DNA of 64,000 nt. Origin: an uncultured Desulfobacterales bacterium. Its GTDB lineage: Bacteria; Desulfobacterota; Desulfobulbia; Desulfobulbales; Desulfocapsaceae. Positions 1 through 8,574 of the stretch are shown here, one piece after another (position 1 is the stretch's first letter; each line of letters starts with the position of its first letter). The notes below the pieces were generated by a model. It saw only the letters and a list, made by a program, of their open reading frames with translations. It was not told where the DNA came from and searched no databases. The stretch is from assembly GCA_937915545.1 (NCBI GenBank), contig CALGIJ010000012.1, positions 62,001 to 126,000 on the forward strand. The letters run 5' to 3'. The position numbers and the translations under genes are program-made.

Positions 1-2
1 AC

Positions 3-794
3 CTCGTCCATAAATACCCCGACCGTGTCCTCTTTCTGGTCTCCGGCAGCTGTGCCGCCTATTGCCGCTTCTGCACACGCAAACGCATGGTGGGCAGCCG
101 CGACATGTGTATCGGCACCGCCAACCTCCGCGCCGGCTACGCCTACCTGCGCGACCATCCCGAAGTGCGTGAGGTGCTGCTCTCCGGCGGGGATCCCCTG
201 CTGCTCGCCGACGAGGTCATCGGCGAAATCCTCTCCAGCCTGCGCCTCATTCCCTCCATCGAGGTGATCCGCATCGGCACCAGGGTGCCCTCGGTGCTGC
301 CGATGCGCGTCACCGCCAGACTGACCGACATTCTCAGACAACACCACCCCCTCTATATAAATACCCACTTCAACCACCCCCTGGAAATCACCGAAGAGGC
401 AGCACGGGCCTGCGCCATGCTCGCCGACGCCGGCATTCCACTCGGCTGTCAGACCGTGCTCCTCAAAGGAGTCAATGACGATGCCGCAACCATCGCCCGG
501 CTGATGACCATGCTGCTGCGCATCCGCGTCAAACCCTACTACCTCTTTCAGGCCGATCTCACCCGCGGCACCAACCACTTCCGCACCCACAGCAGCGTCG
601 GCATCGCCATCATGAGACAGCTCTATGGCCATATCTCCGGCATGGCCATACCCACCCTGGCCCTCGATGCACCGGGCGGCAAGGGCAAGATCCCCCTTAC
701 GCCAAGCTATATCCTTCGGTCGGGAGACGAGCTTCGTTTCACCAATTTCCGCGGTGAACCCTGTACCTACCCCGAGGCCGGCGAGGCGGTGTGA
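3..794 (+). CDS. KamA-family radical SAM aminomutase-like protein (5' end outside window)
   Basis: The frame is open from the window edge, so the N-terminus is missing. The radical SAM cysteine motif CAAYCRFC, which binds the 4Fe-4S cluster used to cleave SAM, starts about 15 residues in. Further family hallmarks follow: GTRVPSVLPMRVT, HFNHPLEIT, CQTVLLKGVND and DAPGGKGKIPL. The last contains the lysine that binds PLP in lysine 2,3-aminomutases. The family interconverts alpha- and beta-amino acids, for example lysine and beta-lysine. The protein ends about 40 residues after the PLP motif, without the cysteine-rich zinc tail of classical clostridial KamA. Family membership is secure. The substrate (lysine, glutamate or an EF-P-type role) cannot be told from this fragment. 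Confidence 0.85.
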   Translation, partial: LVHKYPDRVLFLVSGSCAAYCRFCTRKRMVGSRDMCIGTANLRAGYAYLRDHPEVREVLLSGGDPLLLADEVIGEILSSLRLIPSIEVIRIGTRVPSVLPMRVTARLTDILRQHHPLYINTHFNHPLEITEEAARACAMLADAGIPLGCQTVLLKGVNDDAATIARLMTMLLRIRVKPYYLFQADLTRGTNHFRTHSSVGIAIMRQLYGHISGMAIPTLALDAPGGKGKIPLTPSYILRSGDELRFTNFRGEPCTYPEAGEAV

Positions 795-905
795 GCTGGC
801 GGCGGCCACTTTTTCCGCCCGTCCCTTTACTTTCCAGGCGCTGGCACGGTATATTTATGGCACGTCGACACCACGCACCACTCGTTTTTCTTCCACGGAA
901 CAGAT

Positions 906-2459
906 ATGGACAAGGACCAGCTGCTGCAAAAAATCCTCGCCTCCAGCGAGTTGCCGACTCTGCCGACTGTCGCCTCCAAGCTCATCACCCTCACTGCCCG
1001 CGAGGACGCCACCTTGGCCGATATCGCCGCCCTGGTGTCACGCGATGTCTCCTTGTCGGCCAAGATCCTCAAGGTCTCGAACTCCGCGTTCTACAGCTTC
1101 CCGCAACAGATTGGCTCCATCCAGCAGGCGGTGAGCATTCTCGGCATGAACGCCGTGCGCAGCCTGGTGTTGTCCTTCTCCTTCCTTAACATCCGCGGCA
1201 CTCGCGGCGTCAGTCGCTTCGATTTCGAGAAATTCTGGCAGCGCTCCCTTTCCTCCGCGGTGGCCACCCGGCTGATTCTCGAGCAAATCAAGGGGATGGA
1301 CGCCGAAGAGGGCTTCTGCACCGGCCTGCTGCAGAACCTCGGCGAGCTGATCCTCGCCCGCACCTTCGCCAAGGAGTACGAGCAGCTCCTGCACCGGCTG
1401 GAAGAGCAAGCCCGCGACAGCCTTGAGGCGGAGCGTGAGGTCTTCGGCTGCGATCACACCGTCATCGGCGCTCACGTGGCTCGAAGCTGGGGCTTTCCCG
1501 AGTCCCTGGTGGCCCCCCTTGAACATCACCACCAGCCTGAGCTCTACAAAGGCGGCAACGCCACCATTCGCACCACGATCAGAGCGGTCTATCTTTCAGA
1601 CCAACTGTCCCACATTCTCTTTTCCGACAAGCCTGAAGCCCACCACAAGAACTTCCAGAAAGACGCGGCGAAACTCCTCGGCCTGGACGCCGCCGCCATC
1701 GAGACTATCCTCGAACAGCTCCACCTGCGCGTCAAGGAGGCCGGCACCTATTTCAATCTCAAGCTGCAGAGCCCCAAATCAGTGCAGGAGATCCTTCAGG
1801 AGGCCAATATCCGCCTCAGCCTGATCAATCTCGACTACGATCAGATGAACAAGCAACTCATCCAGGCCAAAATCAACCTCGAAAACCTCACCAGGGCCCT
1901 GGAAGAAAAGAACCGCATCCTCGACAACCTCGCCAACGTCGATGGCCTTACCGGTGTCTATAATCACCGCTATTTCCAGACCGCTCTGGAACAGGAAATC
2001 AGCCGTGCCAACCGCAACGGCAGCACTATCTCCCTGCTGTTTATCGACATAGATTTCTTCAAGAAGTTCAACGACACCTATGGCCACCAGGCGGGCGACT
2101 TCGTGCTGTCGCGCTTTGCCGCCACCATCCGCGACAACCTGCGCCAGTACGACGTGCTGGCTCGCTATGGCGGGGAAGAGTTCGTCGTCATCCTGCCCGA
2201 GACCACCACCGAGGATGCTCTGGCAGTAGGAGAGAAGCTTCGTGCCACCGTCGAGGACACGGTGTTTCGTGACTCCCGCGAGGAATACCATGTCACCGCC
2301 AGTTTTGGCCAGGCAGCAGGAACCCCTTCCACCGAAGATCAATTTTCCAAAGACAATCTCATCAGCCAGGCGGATCAGGCCCTGTACGCCGCCAAGGAAC
2401 AAGGACGCAACCGCGTCGTCGCCTACGCCCCCAAGAAGAAGTGGTTCTCCTTTTCGTGA
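906..2459 (+). CDS. HDOD domain diguanylate cyclase (HDOD-GGDEF)
   Basis: A 517-residue cytoplasmic signalling protein with no membrane segment. The N-terminal half (about 1-260) is an HDOD domain: it has the opening LPTLPTVASKL and the segment SAKILKVSNSAFYSF. A short predicted coiled coil (about 300-345) leads to a GGDEF domain. The active-site motif is GGEEF at 422-426, preceded by RQYD (413-416), which matches the RxxD inhibitory site. It therefore probably makes cyclic di-GMP and is product-inhibited. HDOD domains sense or scaffold in bacterial signalling, but what this one senses is unknown. It stands alone between the aminomutase-like gene and the acyl-CoA operon. Confidence 0.9.
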   Translation: MDKDQLLQKILASSELPTLPTVASKLITLTAREDATLADIAALVSRDVSLSAKILKVSNSAFYSFPQQIGSIQQAVSILGMNAVRSLVLSFSFLNIRGTRGVSRFDFEKFWQRSLSSAVATRLILEQIKGMDAEEGFCTGLLQNLGELILARTFAKEYEQLLHRLEEQARDSLEAEREVFGCDHTVIGAHVARSWGFPESLVAPLEHHHQPELYKGGNATIRTTIRAVYLSDQLSHILFSDKPEAHHKNFQKDAAKLLGLDAAAIETILEQLHLRVKEAGTYFNLKLQSPKSVQEILQEANIRLSLINLDYDQMNKQLIQAKINLENLTRALEEKNRILDNLANVDGLTGVYNHRYFQTALEQEISRANRNGSTISLLFIDIDFFKKFNDTYGHQAGDFVLSRFAATIRDNLRQYDVLARYGGEEFVVILPETTTEDALAVGEKLRATVEDTVFRDSREEYHVTASFGQAAGTPSTEDQFSKDNLISQADQALYAAKEQGRNRVVAYAPKKKWFSFS

Positions 2460-2673
2460 GGTCGGGACTCAGAGTCAAGCCGTTTCCCACTTTGCCAGGG
2501 GTACCTTCCCTATCCTTTTCCACCATCGTCTGGCATCCCTTCCTGCTGCTTCGCCACGGGGCTGTGCCAGCCTCACCGAGAGCATTCCTACAATTTGAAA
2601 TAGCTGGAAAAAGAAGGTTCTTCGCTTCCCTCCGCACCCCCTGTCCTTTCTTGATCGCAAATAAAAAAACACT

Positions 2674-2702
2674 TTGACAAACATCAACAATTGTTATCTA
2701 GT
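2674..2702 (+). promoter_or_regulatory. sigma70-type promoter of the acyl-CoA ligase operon
   Basis: TTGACA at 2674-2679 is a perfect -35 box. Candidate -10 boxes are TATCTA (2695-2700, spacer 15) or TCTAGT (2697-2702, spacer 17). The adjacent palindrome at 2717-2730 would then sit over or just after the transcription start. The remainder of the gap between 2460 and 2810 shows no other gene or obvious terminator. Confidence 0.6.
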
Positions 2703-2716
2703 CTAGCGAGAAACCG

Positions 2717-2730
2717 ACCGAGCGCTCGGT
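2717..2730. promoter_or_regulatory. palindromic operator, probable TetR-family binding site
   Basis: ACCGAGCGCTCGGT is a perfect 14-bp palindrome. It lies about 15 bases after the -10 region and about 80 bases before the ligase start codon, where a repressor would block initiation. The block contains one regulator of a family that binds such palindromes, the TetR protein at 7836-8504. The pairing of this site with that protein is inferred from position only. I found no second copy upstream of the TetR gene or of icmF. Confidence 0.55.
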
Positions 2731-2810
2731 TGCAAAGCCGAGGAAAGGAAAAGGCGTCCACAGTCAACATCACGGACAACCAACAACACATCTCAAACAA
2801 GGAGCCGCTC

Positions 2811-4577
2811 ATGGGTATGGAAGATCTGTACAGGGAAGTGATGAAGCTCAACATGATGGATGACAACGATCTCAAGAGAGATACGGCGAGGGCCTTTTTC
2901 GAAAAACTCAATTACATGAAACTTCCCGAGTATTTCAACTGGGCGTCGGAGATCTTCGAGGGCCTCCATGTCAAGGAACGGGGCGACAAAACCGCTCTCG
3001 TCTGGGTGGATATCGCCACCGGGGAGAACGCTTCCTTCTCCTACCGCGACTTCGCCTTCCGCGGCAACCAGTGCCTCAACCGTCTGCGCAAGGCCGGCGT
3101 CAACAAGGGCGACAATATGTATATGATGGTGCCCATCTACCCCGAGACCTGGTTCGCCAGCTTCGCCTGCATCAAGGGCGGCCTGGTGGCGGTACCCACC
3201 GCCACCACCATGACGCAGCGGGAACTGGAGTTCCGTTTCGAGGCCTATCCGCCGGACGTCATCATCGCCGACGCCATCTATACCAGCATCATCGACGCCG
3301 CCCTGGCCACGGTGAAAATGACACCCAAGATCAAGCTCGTTCTGGGCAAGAAAGAGGGCTGGGTAGAATACACCGAGCTGGCTTCCGAACCCACCGAAGC
3401 CGAGGCGGCCAAGACCAAGTCCAGCGACCTGCTCTTCTGCTTCTTCACCTCCGGCACCACCGGCCTGCCCAAGCGGGTCGGCCACACCGCCACCAGTTAT
3501 CCGGTGGGACATCTCTCCACCTCGGTGATGACCGGCATCCGTACCGACGACATCCACCACAACCTCAGCGCCCCGGGCTGGGCCAAGTGGGCCTGGTCAA
3601 GCTTTTTCGCCCCGCTCAACGTCGGCGCCACTGGCTCGGGCTTCCATTTTACGGTGCTCGACGGCGACAAGTACCTCACCGCACTCACCACCCACAAGAT
3701 CTCCGTCTTCTGCGCTCCGCCCACCGCCTGGAGGATGTTCATCAACCTCGACACCTCGAAATACGACTTCTCCTCCCTGCGCCAGTCCATCGGCGCCGGC
3801 GAACCGCTCAACCCGGAAGTCATCTCCAAGTGGAAGAAACTCACCGGCACCGAAATTCGCGACTTCTACGGGCAGACCGAATCGACGGCGATGATCGGCA
3901 ACCACCCGTGGATGACCGGTAAGATGAGAGCCGGGTCCTTCGGTCAGCCATCGTTCATGTACGATGTCGCCCTGATGGATGACGACGGCAAAGAGGTCAC
4001 CGCCCCCAACGAGCCCGGCCATATCGTCGTCAAGCTCGACAAGTGGCGGGCCATGGGACTTTTCACCGAGTATATCGGCAGCCCCGAGAAGATGGCCGGG
4101 GTGTTCATCAATAACGCCTACTACACCGGCGACCGCGCCAGCATCGACGAGAATGGCTACTGGTGGTTCGTCGGCCGCAGCGACGATGTCATCAAATCCT
4201 CCGACTACCGTATCGGCCCCTTCGAGGTAGAAAGCGCCCTGATCGAGCACCCGTCGGTCGCCGAGTCGGCCATCGTCGGTGTCCCCGACCCCAAGCGTCA
4301 CCAGCTGGTCAAGGCCTTCGTCATCCTCAAGCAGGGCTATACTCCTTCCCGCGAACTCGCCCTTGAGCTGTTCCAGCACAGCATCAAGATTCTCGCCAAG
4401 TTCAAAATCCCGAGGATCATCGAGTTCGTGCCCATGGTGCCCAAGACACTGAGCGGCAAGATCCGCCGCGTCGAGCTGCGGCAGCAGGAAATCGAGCGCC
4501 AGGAGAAGAACATCAAGGGCAGCAAGCAGGAATACTTCTACTGGGACTTCCCCGAACTGAGCTCCAAGAAAGATTGA
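2811..4577 (+). CDS. acyl-CoA synthetase (AMP-forming, medium-chain ACSM-like)
   Basis: The 588-residue protein activates a carboxylic acid to its CoA thioester with ATP. It carries the full adenylate-forming set: the P-loop TSGTTGLPK, YGQTE, YTGDRAS, GRSDDVIKSSDYRIGPFE and the C-terminal lysine motif PKTLSGKIRR. The layout resembles ACSM-type ligases for medium-chain, branched or aromatic acids more than acetyl-CoA synthetase. The ATG at 2811 was chosen because AAGGAG lies 6 bases upstream. The frame stays open further upstream, but that extension would run through the operator and promoter. It is the first gene of a run with acyl-CoA dehydrogenase and ETF. The exact acid is unknown. Confidence 0.88.
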   Translation: MGMEDLYREVMKLNMMDDNDLKRDTARAFFEKLNYMKLPEYFNWASEIFEGLHVKERGDKTALVWVDIATGENASFSYRDFAFRGNQCLNRLRKAGVNKGDNMYMMVPIYPETWFASFACIKGGLVAVPTATTMTQRELEFRFEAYPPDVIIADAIYTSIIDAALATVKMTPKIKLVLGKKEGWVEYTELASEPTEAEAAKTKSSDLLFCFFTSGTTGLPKRVGHTATSYPVGHLSTSVMTGIRTDDIHHNLSAPGWAKWAWSSFFAPLNVGATGSGFHFTVLDGDKYLTALTTHKISVFCAPPTAWRMFINLDTSKYDFSSLRQSIGAGEPLNPEVISKWKKLTGTEIRDFYGQTESTAMIGNHPWMTGKMRAGSFGQPSFMYDVALMDDDGKEVTAPNEPGHIVVKLDKWRAMGLFTEYIGSPEKMAGVFINNAYYTGDRASIDENGYWWFVGRSDDVIKSSDYRIGPFEVESALIEHPSVAESAIVGVPDPKRHQLVKAFVILKQGYTPSRELALELFQHSIKILAKFKIPRIIEFVPMVPKTLSGKIRRVELRQQEIERQEKNIKGSKQEYFYWDFPELSSKKD

Positions 4578-4667
4578 TGTAACGACTGATATCTCTACCC
4601 GGGGAGGGGCGCAGTCCCCTTCTCGGCCATTTCTACCGCTCCACCCCTTACCTCAGGAGAACGACCG

Positions 4668-5813
4668 ATGATTTTTGAACTGACCGAAGAACAGAACCTC
4701 ATTCGCGACATGGTTCGTCAATTCGCCGAAACCGAAGTAGCCCCCAGCGCGCGCATCCGCGACGAAGAGGAGCGTTTCGACCGGGCGCTGATGTTCGATC
4801 GCCTCGCCGAACTCGGGCTCACCGGCATCGTCTTTCCCGAGGAATATGGTGGCGGCGGCGCCGACTACATCAGCTATGCCATCGCCGTAGAAGAATTGTC
4901 GCGGGTATGCGCTTCCACGGGGGTCACCCTTTCCGCCCACCTTTCCCTAGGTGCCAACCCCATCTACCTCTTTGGCAACGAAGAGCAGAAACAGCAGTTT
5001 CTCGCCCCCCTGGCGCGCGGCGAGAAAATGGGTGCCTTCGGCCTCACCGAACCGGCCGCCGGGACCGACGCCGGGGGAACCAAGACCACAGCCGTCAAGG
5101 ACGGCGATTCATGGCTGCTCAACGGTACCAAGATTTTCATCACCAACGCCGGCGAAGCGGAAACCTACGTCGTTTTTGCCCGCACCGATAAAAACGCCCA
5201 GAAACATCATGGCATCAGCGCCTTTATCGTCGAAAAAGGCACGCCCGGATTCTCTTTCGGCAAAAAAGAGGCCAAGATGGGCATCCGCAGCTCTCCCACC
5301 ATGGAACTCGTTTTCGAAAACTGCCGGATTCCCGCAGCACAGCTTCTCGGTGAAGAAGGTCAAGGCTTCAAGATCGCCATGAAGACCCTGGATGGCGGCC
5401 GAATCGGCATCGCCTCCCAGGCTCTGGGCATCGCCCAGGGGGCCCTCGAAGCGGCAGTCAACTATGCCCGGGAGCGCAAACAGTTCGAATCGCCCATCTC
5501 CAGGTTTCAGGGGGTGCAGTTCCAACTTGCCGACATGGCAACCCAGATCGAAGCGTCGCGGCTCCTGGTGTATAGCGCGGCCTTCAAGGCGAGTAACGGG
5601 ATCTCCTATTCCCAGGCCTCGGCCATGGCCAAGCTGATGGCCAGCGAAACGGCGATGCGCGTCACCACCCAGGCGGTGCAGATCTTTGGCGGCTATGGTT
5701 ATACCCGCGAGTTTCCGGTTGAAAGGATGATGCGAGATGCCAAGATCACCGAGATCTATGAAGGTACCAGCGAGGTGCAGCGCATGGTCATCGGCAGCGC
5801 CCTGACCCGGTGA
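4668..5813 (+). CDS. acyl-CoA dehydrogenase
   Basis: A 381-residue flavoenzyme of normal family length that would introduce a 2,3-double bond into an acyl-CoA and pass electrons to ETF. The signature GLTEPAAGTDAGG lies in the FAD/substrate region. The C-terminal IYEGTSEVQRMVIG contains the catalytic-base glutamate (about residue 365) in the position used by short- and medium-chain or branched-chain dehydrogenases. AGGAGA lies 7 bases before the ATG. It sits directly upstream of etfBA, which supports electron transfer to that flavoprotein. The chain-length preference is not readable by eye. Confidence 0.93.
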   Translation: MIFELTEEQNLIRDMVRQFAETEVAPSARIRDEEERFDRALMFDRLAELGLTGIVFPEEYGGGGADYISYAIAVEELSRVCASTGVTLSAHLSLGANPIYLFGNEEQKQQFLAPLARGEKMGAFGLTEPAAGTDAGGTKTTAVKDGDSWLLNGTKIFITNAGEAETYVVFARTDKNAQKHHGISAFIVEKGTPGFSFGKKEAKMGIRSSPTMELVFENCRIPAAQLLGEEGQGFKIAMKTLDGGRIGIASQALGIAQGALEAAVNYARERKQFESPISRFQGVQFQLADMATQIEASRLLVYSAAFKASNGISYSQASAMAKLMASETAMRVTTQAVQIFGGYGYTREFPVERMMRDAKITEIYEGTSEVQRMVIGSALTR

Positions 5814-5856
5814 GGACCCTTTCGGCGAACAGGTGGGGGAAGAGGAGGCCAACTTC

Positions 5857-6633
5857 ATGAAGATTCTCGTTTGCATGAAGCATGTTCCTGATATGGAGTC
5901 GAAATTTAAAATCTCCACAGACGGTCGCTGGTACGACGACGGCGATCTCGCCTGGCGCATCAACGAGTACGACGAGTATGCGGTGGAACAGGCGGTACGG
6001 CTCAAGGAACAGCTTGGGGACAGCGATATCACCGTGCTTTCCATCGGGCCGGAGCGAGTCAAAGAGGCCATGAAGAAGGCCCTGGCCATGGGTTGCGACC
6101 GTGGCGTCCATGTTGTCGACGACCGACCTTCTGACCGGGACGCCATGGCCATCGCCACCATCATCGCCGCGTTCGCCCGCGGGCGCAACTTCGACTGCAT
6201 CTTCACCGGCATGCAGTCACAAGACCGCGGCAGCGGCCAGGTGGGCCTCCTCGTCGGCGAGATGCTCGGCCTGCCGGCGGTCAGCACCATCGTAGATTTT
6301 TCATGCATTGGCGAACACAATTACACCATAAAACGCGAGCTCGAAGGCGGCGTACGGGCGGTGGTCGAGGTACGCGGCCCGGCCCTGTTCACCTGTCAGC
6401 TGGGACTCAACACCCCGCGCTACCCAACGCTGCCGAACATCATGAAGGCCAAGAAAAAGGAGTTGCTCACCGTTCCCGTAGCCGAACTGGCCGGAGGCGG
6501 CAATTTACAAGATACAGTGCGGCTGTTCTTCCCGGAGAAAAAGGGCGGCGGCATGCTTCTCGAAGGTGAAGTGCCGCAATTGGCAGACAAATTGATAGCC
6601 ATTCTCAAGGAAAAAACCACCGTTCTCGCCTGA
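5857..6633 (+). CDS. etfB: electron transfer flavoprotein beta subunit
   Basis: A 258-residue ETF beta subunit. It begins MKILVCMKHVPD, the usual N-terminus, and has the AMP-binding region around ITVLSIGPERVKEAMKKALAMG and the motif TGMQSQDRGSGQVG. The start at 5857 is supported by GAGGAGG eight bases upstream; an upstream in-frame ATG at 5833 lacks this. With the alpha subunit it accepts electrons from the acyl-CoA dehydrogenase just upstream. No ETF:quinone oxidoreductase is visible nearby, so the downstream acceptor is not in this window. Confidence 0.94.
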   Translation: MKILVCMKHVPDMESKFKISTDGRWYDDGDLAWRINEYDEYAVEQAVRLKEQLGDSDITVLSIGPERVKEAMKKALAMGCDRGVHVVDDRPSDRDAMAIATIIAAFARGRNFDCIFTGMQSQDRGSGQVGLLVGEMLGLPAVSTIVDFSCIGEHNYTIKRELEGGVRAVVEVRGPALFTCQLGLNTPRYPTLPNIMKAKKKELLTVPVAELAGGGNLQDTVRLFFPEKKGGGMLLEGEVPQLADKLIAILKEKTTVLA

Positions 6634-6720
6634 CCCCCGAATGCGACAGGGGCGTCAACCGCCTTTCCGCTCCTGGGGAGACGACGGCAGAAAAGTTTTG
6701 AGGTGAAAGAGGAGACAGCC

Positions 6721-7638
6721 ATGAACATGCTGCTGGTAGCCGAGTATCGTCAAGGTAAAGTTCTCGGCAACTTTCACGAATTGCTCGCCTTCGCCGCGCA
6801 GCTGCAAGGACAGCCGTCGCTCTTCGTTGTCGGCGACGTCAACGCTCCACCGGCTTTCCCCGGCCGTGTCTATATCGCCGATGTAACTACATACAAGGAA
6901 TACGACCCGTCCAGCCATAAGAAACTTCTGCTCGAGGCAGTGCGTCGCGAACAGGCGGAGATGGTTGTCTTCGCTCACTCTTCTTACGGCTGGGATCTGG
7001 CGCCACGCCTCGCCATGGCCCTCGGTGCGGCCCAGATTTCCGAGGTCACCGCAGTGATCGATGGCGACTGTGTCGTCCCCGCCTGCAACAGCAAGCTGCG
7101 CCGCCGGGTGAAGAGTCTCTCCGCGATCACGGTGGTAACCCTGCAGAGCGGAGCCTTTAGCGCCCAGGCAGCCCAGACAGGCACACCGGCCGTCATTCCC
7201 CTCGAGATCGACGAGGCCGGTCCTTATACCTTCAAAGGTTACGAGATCGCGACCGCCGGGGGTGTCGACCTCGGCAAGGCAGCGGTCATCGTCAGCGCCG
7301 GGCGCGGCATCGGCAAGCCAGAAAATGTTGCCCTGGTTGCCGAACTGGCAAAAACCCTCAAAGGCGAGTACGGCGCGAGCAGACCGGTAGTCGACGCCCA
7401 GTGGGTCGAGCACCACCGTCAGGTCGGCACCACCGGCCAGACGGTCGCTCCGAAACTCTACATGGCCTGCGGCATCTCCGGGGCCATCCAGCATCTGGCC
7501 GGCATGAAGAAGTCCGAGTTCGTGGTAGCCGTCAACACTGACAAGGACGCGCCCATCGGGGAGATCGCCGACGTCATGGTAATCGCCGACCTCAAGCAGT
7601 TCCTCCCCGTTCTGACGGAAAAGTTGCGAATGGTCTGA
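6721..7638 (+). CDS. etfA: electron transfer flavoprotein alpha subunit
   Basis: A 305-residue ETF alpha subunit that carries the FAD. The C-terminal FAD domain shows SAGRGIG, SRPVVDAQW, RQVGTTGQTVAPKLYMACGI, SGAIQHLAGM and AVNTDKDAPIGEIADV, all standard for the family. The ATG at 6721 follows AAAGAGGAG. It completes the ligase, dehydrogenase and etfBA run, probably one transcript from the promoter at 2674. There is no extra ferredoxin domain, so this looks like a housekeeping rather than a bifurcating ETF, although bifurcation cannot be excluded by eye. Confidence 0.94.
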   Translation: MNMLLVAEYRQGKVLGNFHELLAFAAQLQGQPSLFVVGDVNAPPAFPGRVYIADVTTYKEYDPSSHKKLLLEAVRREQAEMVVFAHSSYGWDLAPRLAMALGAAQISEVTAVIDGDCVVPACNSKLRRRVKSLSAITVVTLQSGAFSAQAAQTGTPAVIPLEIDEAGPYTFKGYEIATAGGVDLGKAAVIVSAGRGIGKPENVALVAELAKTLKGEYGASRPVVDAQWVEHHRQVGTTGQTVAPKLYMACGISGAIQHLAGMKKSEFVVAVNTDKDAPIGEIADVMVIADLKQFLPVLTEKLRMV

Positions 7639-7835
7639 TATCGGACCAAAAACAGGCAGTGCCGAAGATAACATGGCGCCACTCTCAAGGAGGCTGAAAG
7701 AAAGGGAGAGGCGGAGTGGTCTCGTCCGTGGCAAGTGTTTTTCCTTTTGTTCTGAGGTTTTTTTGTATACGTTTTCACCCGCATCATCGACAATCATTGA
7801 AAAACGATCACAAAGACATCCTTGGAGACAAAGCG

Positions 7836-8504
7836 ATGGAGAATGACATATTCGCCGACGAAGTGACCACCAACATCAAGAACCAGGAACTGGTCAAGGA
7901 GCGGCGGCGGCAAATCGCCGACGGCGCCGTCAAGCTGTTCATCAAGCACGGTTATCATAAGACCACCACCCGTGCCCTGGCCAGGGAGACCGGGCTGTCC
8001 ATCGGCTCTCTCTATGAATACGTCTCCACCAAGGATGATGTGCTCTACCTCGTCTGCATCGCCATACATTCCGAGGTCGAGCAGGGTGTCAAGGATGCCC
8101 TGGCACGACCAACAGTCGGCAAGGAAGCCCTGGCCGAAGTCATCCGCGAATACTTCCTCGCCTGCAACCGCATGAGCGACCACGTCTTGCTCATGTACCA
8201 GGTCACGCATTTTCTCCCATTGAAATGGCAAGAGAAGGTACTCGAGGCAGAACTGCGCATCACCAACCTGTTCATCGAGGCAATGCGCGAACTGCGCCGC
8301 ATCGGCAAGCTGCCGATGCTCGAAGACGATACCATCAACCTCATCGGCCATAACATTTCCGTGCTCGGCCACACCTGGGCATTCCGCCGCTGGTATTTTG
8401 GCAAGCACTTCACCATAGAGCAATATATCGAGCAGCAGACGGAATTCATCATGAGTTTCCTGGAGAAGAGCAAGAGCGCCACCGTGGGCAACCACCCGGC
8501 GTAA
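7836..8504 (+). CDS. TetR-family transcriptional regulator
   Basis: A 222-residue repressor. The N-terminal helix-turn-helix reads KLFIKHGYHKTTTRALARE followed by TGLSIGSLYEYVSTKDD, a textbook TetR DNA-binding domain. The C-terminal part is a helical ligand-binding domain. The start at 7836 has TTGGAG about 7 bases upstream; the frame runs 40 codons further up, but that stretch is not HTH-like. Its position between etfA and icmF suggests it controls the acyl-CoA genes in response to an acyl-CoA, as in FadR/PsrA/LiuR-type TetR proteins. The perfect palindrome at 2717-2730 is the best candidate operator. Confidence 0.9.
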   Translation: MENDIFADEVTTNIKNQELVKERRRQIADGAVKLFIKHGYHKTTTRALARETGLSIGSLYEYVSTKDDVLYLVCIAIHSEVEQGVKDALARPTVGKEALAEVIREYFLACNRMSDHVLLMYQVTHFLPLKWQEKVLEAELRITNLFIEAMRELRRIGKLPMLEDDTINLIGHNISVLGHTWAFRRWYFGKHFTIEQYIEQQTEFIMSFLEKSKSATVGNHPA

Positions 8505-8574
8505 CACCTCGCTTCCGTCTGCCGCATGGACAACGCAACCATCGATCAGCAGCGCTACGACAAAAGGAGCTACC

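Noticed and set aside
2691..2810. N-terminal extension of the acyl-CoA ligase by 40 codons
   Set aside because: It would make the promoter -10 region and the operator part of the coding sequence, and it lacks a Shine-Dalgarno sequence, unlike the ATG at 2811.
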